Notes under the pieces: model-generated | Seen by the model: the letters and a program-made list of their open reading frames with translations, nothing else | The model's database searches: none | Told to the model about the DNA's origin: nothing | Program-made: the position numbers and the translations under genes | Shown here: one piece after another, positions 31,921 through 34,950 of the stretch | Numbering within the stretch: the first letter of the stretch is position 1 | Layout: each line of letters opens with the position of its first letter | Assembly: GCA_002394335.1 (NCBI GenBank) | Contig: DGTP01000003.1 | Coordinates: 1-34,950, forward strand | From: Bacteroidales bacterium UBA4333 | GTDB lineage: Bacteria > Bacteroidota > Bacteroidia > Bacteroidales > Paludibacteraceae | Length of the DNA: 34,950 nucleotides | Reading direction: 5' to 3'

Positions 31921-33009
31921 ATGCTACATATCTTGTCTTCTGCTATGCATCGGGAGAATATGCCTCTGCCTTTGCAACCCGATGCCGACTGGCTTTCTAC
32001 CCATCAAGTGCTCGCTATCCTCACCGGAGGTACAGAAGCTTCGTTCCTCGCTCTCGTAGAGGACGGCACCATCCGTCTGGACCAACCGGTTTATCTCCTT
32101 GTCTCCGGACAAAGCAATTCGCTGGCGGCGTCGCTGGAGATAATCACATGGATTCAGCAGCATAACGGGCAGGCTGTCCTCTTGCGCGAAAAGGATGCCG
32201 CCACTTATCGCTCCCTCACGCCGGAAACCATCCCCACACTCCGTTCTTCTGACACTCCTGCCGTCTCCGCCCGGCTCAACTGCCGCCTCGGGGTGGTGGG
32301 TGCTCCCAGCGACTGGCTCATCGCCAGCCATGTTGATTATCAGCGGGCTTTCGACATCTTGGGCGTGACGCTGGTGGATATACCTATTGAGGAAGTCACC
32401 TCGCTCGGTGTCATCGACGGCGGTCCAAAAGGCGCAGACCTCATCTACCAACGCCTACGCGACATCGTCTCCCGATATGACCTGCAAGGCATTACCCTCC
32501 GCTGTTTCGATATGCTCACCACCGTACATAACACCGGCTGTATGGCGCTCAGCCGGCTCAATGACGAAGGCATACCCGCGGCGTGCGAAGGAGACATACC
32601 TGCACTGCTCACCATGATGCTGTGCCGTCAACGCACAGGCGAACTCTGTTTCCAAGTCAACCCTGCCCGTATTCAGGAGGACGGCAAGATGCTTTGGGCA
32701 CATTGTACACTGCCGCTCAAGATGTGTTCCTCCCATTCGCTTACTACCCATTTCGAGTCAGGCATCGGCGTGGCCATACACGGCGAACTGCCGCTCGGCG
32801 ACTACACGCTGGTCAAACTCAGCGGAGACCTCACACGCCTCTTGGCGGAGGATGTACAACTCGTCGCCAACCAATACGAACCCAACCTCTGCCGTACGCA
32901 GGTATGGATACAAGGCTCACCGGAACTGGCGTCGCGCCTCTTGCGCGAACCTATCGCCAACCACCATATCCTCATCCGCGGACACCACGCCGCCGAGCTT
33001 CGGTCATAA
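31921..33009 (+). CDS. L-fucose/L-arabinose isomerase-like protein
   Basis: A 362-residue protein. The segment CFDMLTTVHNTGCMALSRLN, then GIPAACEGDIPALLTMML, matches the FucI/AraA-type core in which a glutamate-aspartate pair (CEGD) lies before a long helix. The N-terminal half is a sugar-isomerase-like alpha/beta fold (AILTGGTEASFLALVEDG). Full isomerases are about 500-590 residues, so this is a shortened relative and its activity is uncertain. The ATG at 31921 is preferred because the promoter -7 box (31890-31897) lies upstream of it. It stands alone, with a bidirectional terminator after it. Confidence 0.7.
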   Translation: MLHILSSAMHRENMPLPLQPDADWLSTHQVLAILTGGTEASFLALVEDGTIRLDQPVYLLVSGQSNSLAASLEIITWIQQHNGQAVLLREKDAATYRSLTPETIPTLRSSDTPAVSARLNCRLGVVGAPSDWLIASHVDYQRAFDILGVTLVDIPIEEVTSLGVIDGGPKGADLIYQRLRDIVSRYDLQGITLRCFDMLTTVHNTGCMALSRLNDEGIPAACEGDIPALLTMMLCRQRTGELCFQVNPARIQEDGKMLWAHCTLPLKMCSSHSLTTHFESGIGVAIHGELPLGDYTLVKLSGDLTRLLAEDVQLVANQYEPNLCRTQVWIQGSPELASRLLREPIANHHILIRGHHAAELRS

Positions 33010-33030
33010 GACCCCTCCGGCTATATAACA

Positions 33031-33060
33031 AAATCAGGCGCCCTTCCGGACGCCTGATTT
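33031..33060. terminator. Bidirectional terminator between convergent genes
   Basis: AAATCAGGCG (33031-33040) pairs exactly with CGCCTGATTT (33051-33060) around a ten-base loop. The arms end in A-run and T-run, so it works in both directions, for the isomerase-like gene (+) and pckA (-). Confidence 0.85.
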
Positions 33061-33082
33061 CTGTTTCAAACCCTCAGACTTC

Positions 33083-34687
33083 TTACAACTGCGGACCTGC
33101 AGCCACCAGTGCCTTACCGGCTTCGTTGGTGGTGTACTTGTCAAAGTTCTTGATGAAGCGTGCAGCCAGGTCTTTAGCCTTCTCCTCCCACTGAGCAGCG
33201 TCAGCGTAGGTGTCACGCGGATCAAGGATTGCAGGATCTACGCCCGGCAGTGCGGTCGGAACCTCGAAGTTGAAATACGGGATCTTCTTCGTCGGAGCGG
33301 TGAGGATGTCACCGCCGAGGATAGCGTCGATGATTCCGCGGGTGTCGCGGATAGAGATACGTTTGCCCGTACCGTTCCAGCCGGTGTTGACAAGGTATGC
33401 CTTAGCACCGCTCTTCTCCATCTTCTTAACCAGTTCCTCTGCATATTTGGTCGGATGCAACTCCAGGAATGCCTGACCGAAGCAAGCCGAGAAAGTCGGA
33501 GTCGGCTCGGTGATACCGCGCTCGGTACCTGCCAGCTTGGCGGTGAAGCCGCTCAGGAAGTAGTACTTGGTCTGCTCCGGAGTCAGAATCGATACAGGAG
33601 GCAGTACGCCGAAGGCGTCAGCACTCAGGAAGATCACGTTCTTGGCTGCAGGACCTGCACTGATAGGACGAACGATCTTCTCGATATGGTTGATAGGATA
33701 GCTTACGCGGGTGTTCTCGGTCACGCTCTTGTCTGCAAAATCGATCTTGCCGTTCTCGTCAACGGTCACGTTCTCCAAGAGAGCGTTGCGCTTGATAGCA
33801 TTGTAGATGTCCGGCTCGCTCTCTTTGTCCAGGTTGATCACCTTGGCATAGCAGCCGCCTTCGAGGTTGAATACGCCCTCGTCGTCCCATCCGTGCTCGT
33901 CGTCACCGATCAACAGACGCTTCGGATCGGTACTCAAAGTGGTCTTGCCGGTGCCGGAGAGACCGAAGAAGATAGCGGTGTTCTTGCCCTCCATGTCGGT
34001 GTTAGCCGAGCAGTGCATCGAAGCGATGCCGCGGAGCGGGAGGTAGTAGTTCTGCATGGAGAACATACCTTTCTTCATCTCGCCGCCGTACCAGGTGTTG
34101 ATGATCACCTGCTCACGGCTCGTGGTGTTGAATGCCACGCAAGTCTCGCTGTTCAGACCTAACTCTTTATAGTTCTCTACTTTAGCCTTGGAAGCGTTGT
34201 AGATCACGAAGTTCGGTTCGAAGTTCTCCAACTCCTCTGCGGTCGGCTGGATGAACATGTTCTTTACGAAGTGTGCCTGCCATGCCACCTCTACGATGAA
34301 GCGCACTGCCAGACGAGTCTCTTTGTTTGCGCCGCAGAAGGCGTCAACTACGTACAGGTCTTTGTTGCTCAGCTCTTTGATGGCCAGCTCTTTCACTTTG
34401 GCCCATACTTCCTCGCTCATCGGGTGGTTGTCGTTCTTGTAACCCTCGGTGGTCCACCATACATTGTTGTGGCTCTGTGCATCATCTACGATATATTTGT
34501 CTTTAGGCGAACGGCCGGTGTAGATTCCGGTCATTACGTTTACGGCTCCCAGTTCGGTCTCCTGACCTTTGTCATAGCCGGTCAACTCAGGTTTGGTCTC
34601 TTCCTCGAACAGATACTCGTAGGAAGGGTTGTGTGCAATTACGGTAGCACCCGTAATGCCATACTTAGTCAGATCTAATTCTTTCAT
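33083..34687 (-). CDS. pckA: Phosphoenolpyruvate carboxykinase (ATP)
   Basis: This 534-residue enzyme interconverts oxaloacetate and PEP with ATP/ADP. In anaerobic Bacteroidales it runs toward oxaloacetate as the CO2-fixing step to succinate and gains ATP. Seen: GRSPKDKYIV, NTWYGGEMKKG, the P-loop GLSGTGKTTLS (about 242-252), GDDEHGWDDEGVFNLEGGCYAK (metal and kinase-2 motif) and RISIRDTRGIIDAI. Length fits the family. It has its own promoter and a leader of about 95 bases. Confidence 0.97.
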   Translation of the reverse strand: MKELDLTKYGITGATVIAHNPSYEYLFEEETKPELTGYDKGQETELGAVNVMTGIYTGRSPKDKYIVDDAQSHNNVWWTTEGYKNDNHPMSEEVWAKVKELAIKELSNKDLYVVDAFCGANKETRLAVRFIVEVAWQAHFVKNMFIQPTAEELENFEPNFVIYNASKAKVENYKELGLNSETCVAFNTTSREQVIINTWYGGEMKKGMFSMQNYYLPLRGIASMHCSANTDMEGKNTAIFFGLSGTGKTTLSTDPKRLLIGDDEHGWDDEGVFNLEGGCYAKVINLDKESEPDIYNAIKRNALLENVTVDENGKIDFADKSVTENTRVSYPINHIEKIVRPISAGPAAKNVIFLSADAFGVLPPVSILTPEQTKYYFLSGFTAKLAGTERGITEPTPTFSACFGQAFLELHPTKYAEELVKKMEKSGAKAYLVNTGWNGTGKRISIRDTRGIIDAILGGDILTAPTKKIPYFNFEVPTALPGVDPAILDPRDTYADAAQWEEKAKDLAARFIKNFDKYTTNEAGKALVAAGPQL

Positions 34688-34788
34688 CTTTTTTGTATAT
34701 TTATTTAATATTGCTTTTAATTTTTGCTATCTCAGCACTACTTTCTCATGTTCGCCATTCGATTGTCGCGTAGTACTCATTTTCGGTA

Positions 34789-34820
34789 CAAAATTACTAC
34801 TTTTTTCGCAAATATGCAAA
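34789..34820 (-). promoter_or_regulatory. Bacteroidota-type promoter of pckA
   Basis: On the minus strand TTTG (34817-34820) and TAATTTTG (34789-34796) are separated by 20 bases. A second TTTG lies closer to the -7 box. Confidence 0.7.
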
Positions 34821-34926
34821 TCTCAGCGCATTTTTGCACCAAAAACCTAAAAATTGATAAATCAATTTGGCATTTCCCACCATCCCCACATCCGCGAGCC
34901 TTATCTCCCCATCTCATCATGCACCT

Positions 34927-34946
34927 CTCGCGCATCATTGCGCGAG
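34927..34946. repeat. Inverted repeat CTCGCGC-N6-GCGCGAG at the window end
   Basis: A perfect 7 bp stem (34927-34933 with 34940-34946) and a 6-base loop in a stretch where I see no gene. It recalls the hairpins at 96-1229 in stem length, but the loop is longer and the flanks lack the ACRAAG-like box, so I do not count it as a member. The rest of 34821-34926 shows nothing I can name. Confidence 0.55.
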
Positions 34947-34950
34947 CCCC

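Noticed and set aside
34927..34946. Member of the left-end hairpin family
   Set aside because: The loop is 6 bases and the spacer box is missing; recorded only as an inverted repeat.

Overview
The window is chromosomal DNA from a member of the Bacteroidota, most likely order Bacteroidales. Seven intergenic sites match the Bacteroidota promoter form (TTTG or TTG, about 20 bases, then TAnnTTTG). The gene content agrees: a SusR-like hybrid two-component regulator, a PorZ-like protein with a type IX secretion C-terminal domain, a DUF4827-like lipoprotein, an ATP-dependent PEP carboxykinase, and ParC and GyrB of the Bacteroidota type. No tRNA, rRNA, insertion sequence or classical CRISPR array was seen. 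Most genes are housekeeping or cell-envelope genes packed with 1-20 base gaps or overlaps.

Layout. 1-1350 is an accessory island without an intact gene. It holds an array of short hairpins whose stems all differ in sequence but share one architecture (mostly 7 bp stem, 3 nt loop, about 35-40 bp period). The array lies on both sides of a decayed remnant of an MmeI-like restriction-modification gene. 1301-9290 (+) is one promoter followed by rfbA, the hybrid two-component regulator, two FKBP-like lipoproteins, glmM, surE and a small membrane protein. 9292-15752 (-) is rsfS-ftsH-M16 peptidase-lpxB. 15789-18883 (+) is a PspC protein, a 54-residue membrane protein and parC, with overlapping or very close genes. 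18934-26553 (+) is gyrB, a LOG-family gene, a GH16-like pseudoenzyme, kdsA, a nucleoside kinase, a SPOR protein and folE. 26556-31809 (-) is a promoter, a probable attenuator, a 38-residue protein, greA, a HIT protein and a doubled PorZ-like gene. 31866-33009 (+) is a fucose-isomerase-like gene, and 33083-34820 (-) is pckA with its promoter.

Functionally the window is rich in envelope synthesis: RfbA (dTDP-sugar), GlmM (UDP-GlcNAc precursor), LpxB (lipid A), KdsA (KDO) and the PorZ-like protein (type IX secretion and A-LPS attachment). DNA topology genes (parC, gyrB) sit among them.

The strongest candidate for something undescribed is the hairpin array at 96-646 and 1110-1229. Stem sequences change while base pairing is kept, and spacers share an ACRAAG-like box. 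Other notable points are the doubled PorZ, a GH16-fold protein that has lost its three catalytic acids, a heptamer repeat inside rfbA that could cause phase variation, an alternating purine-pyrimidine (Z-DNA-prone) tract just inside the gyrB transcript, and a terminator-like hairpin between promoter and coding region of the greA operon.
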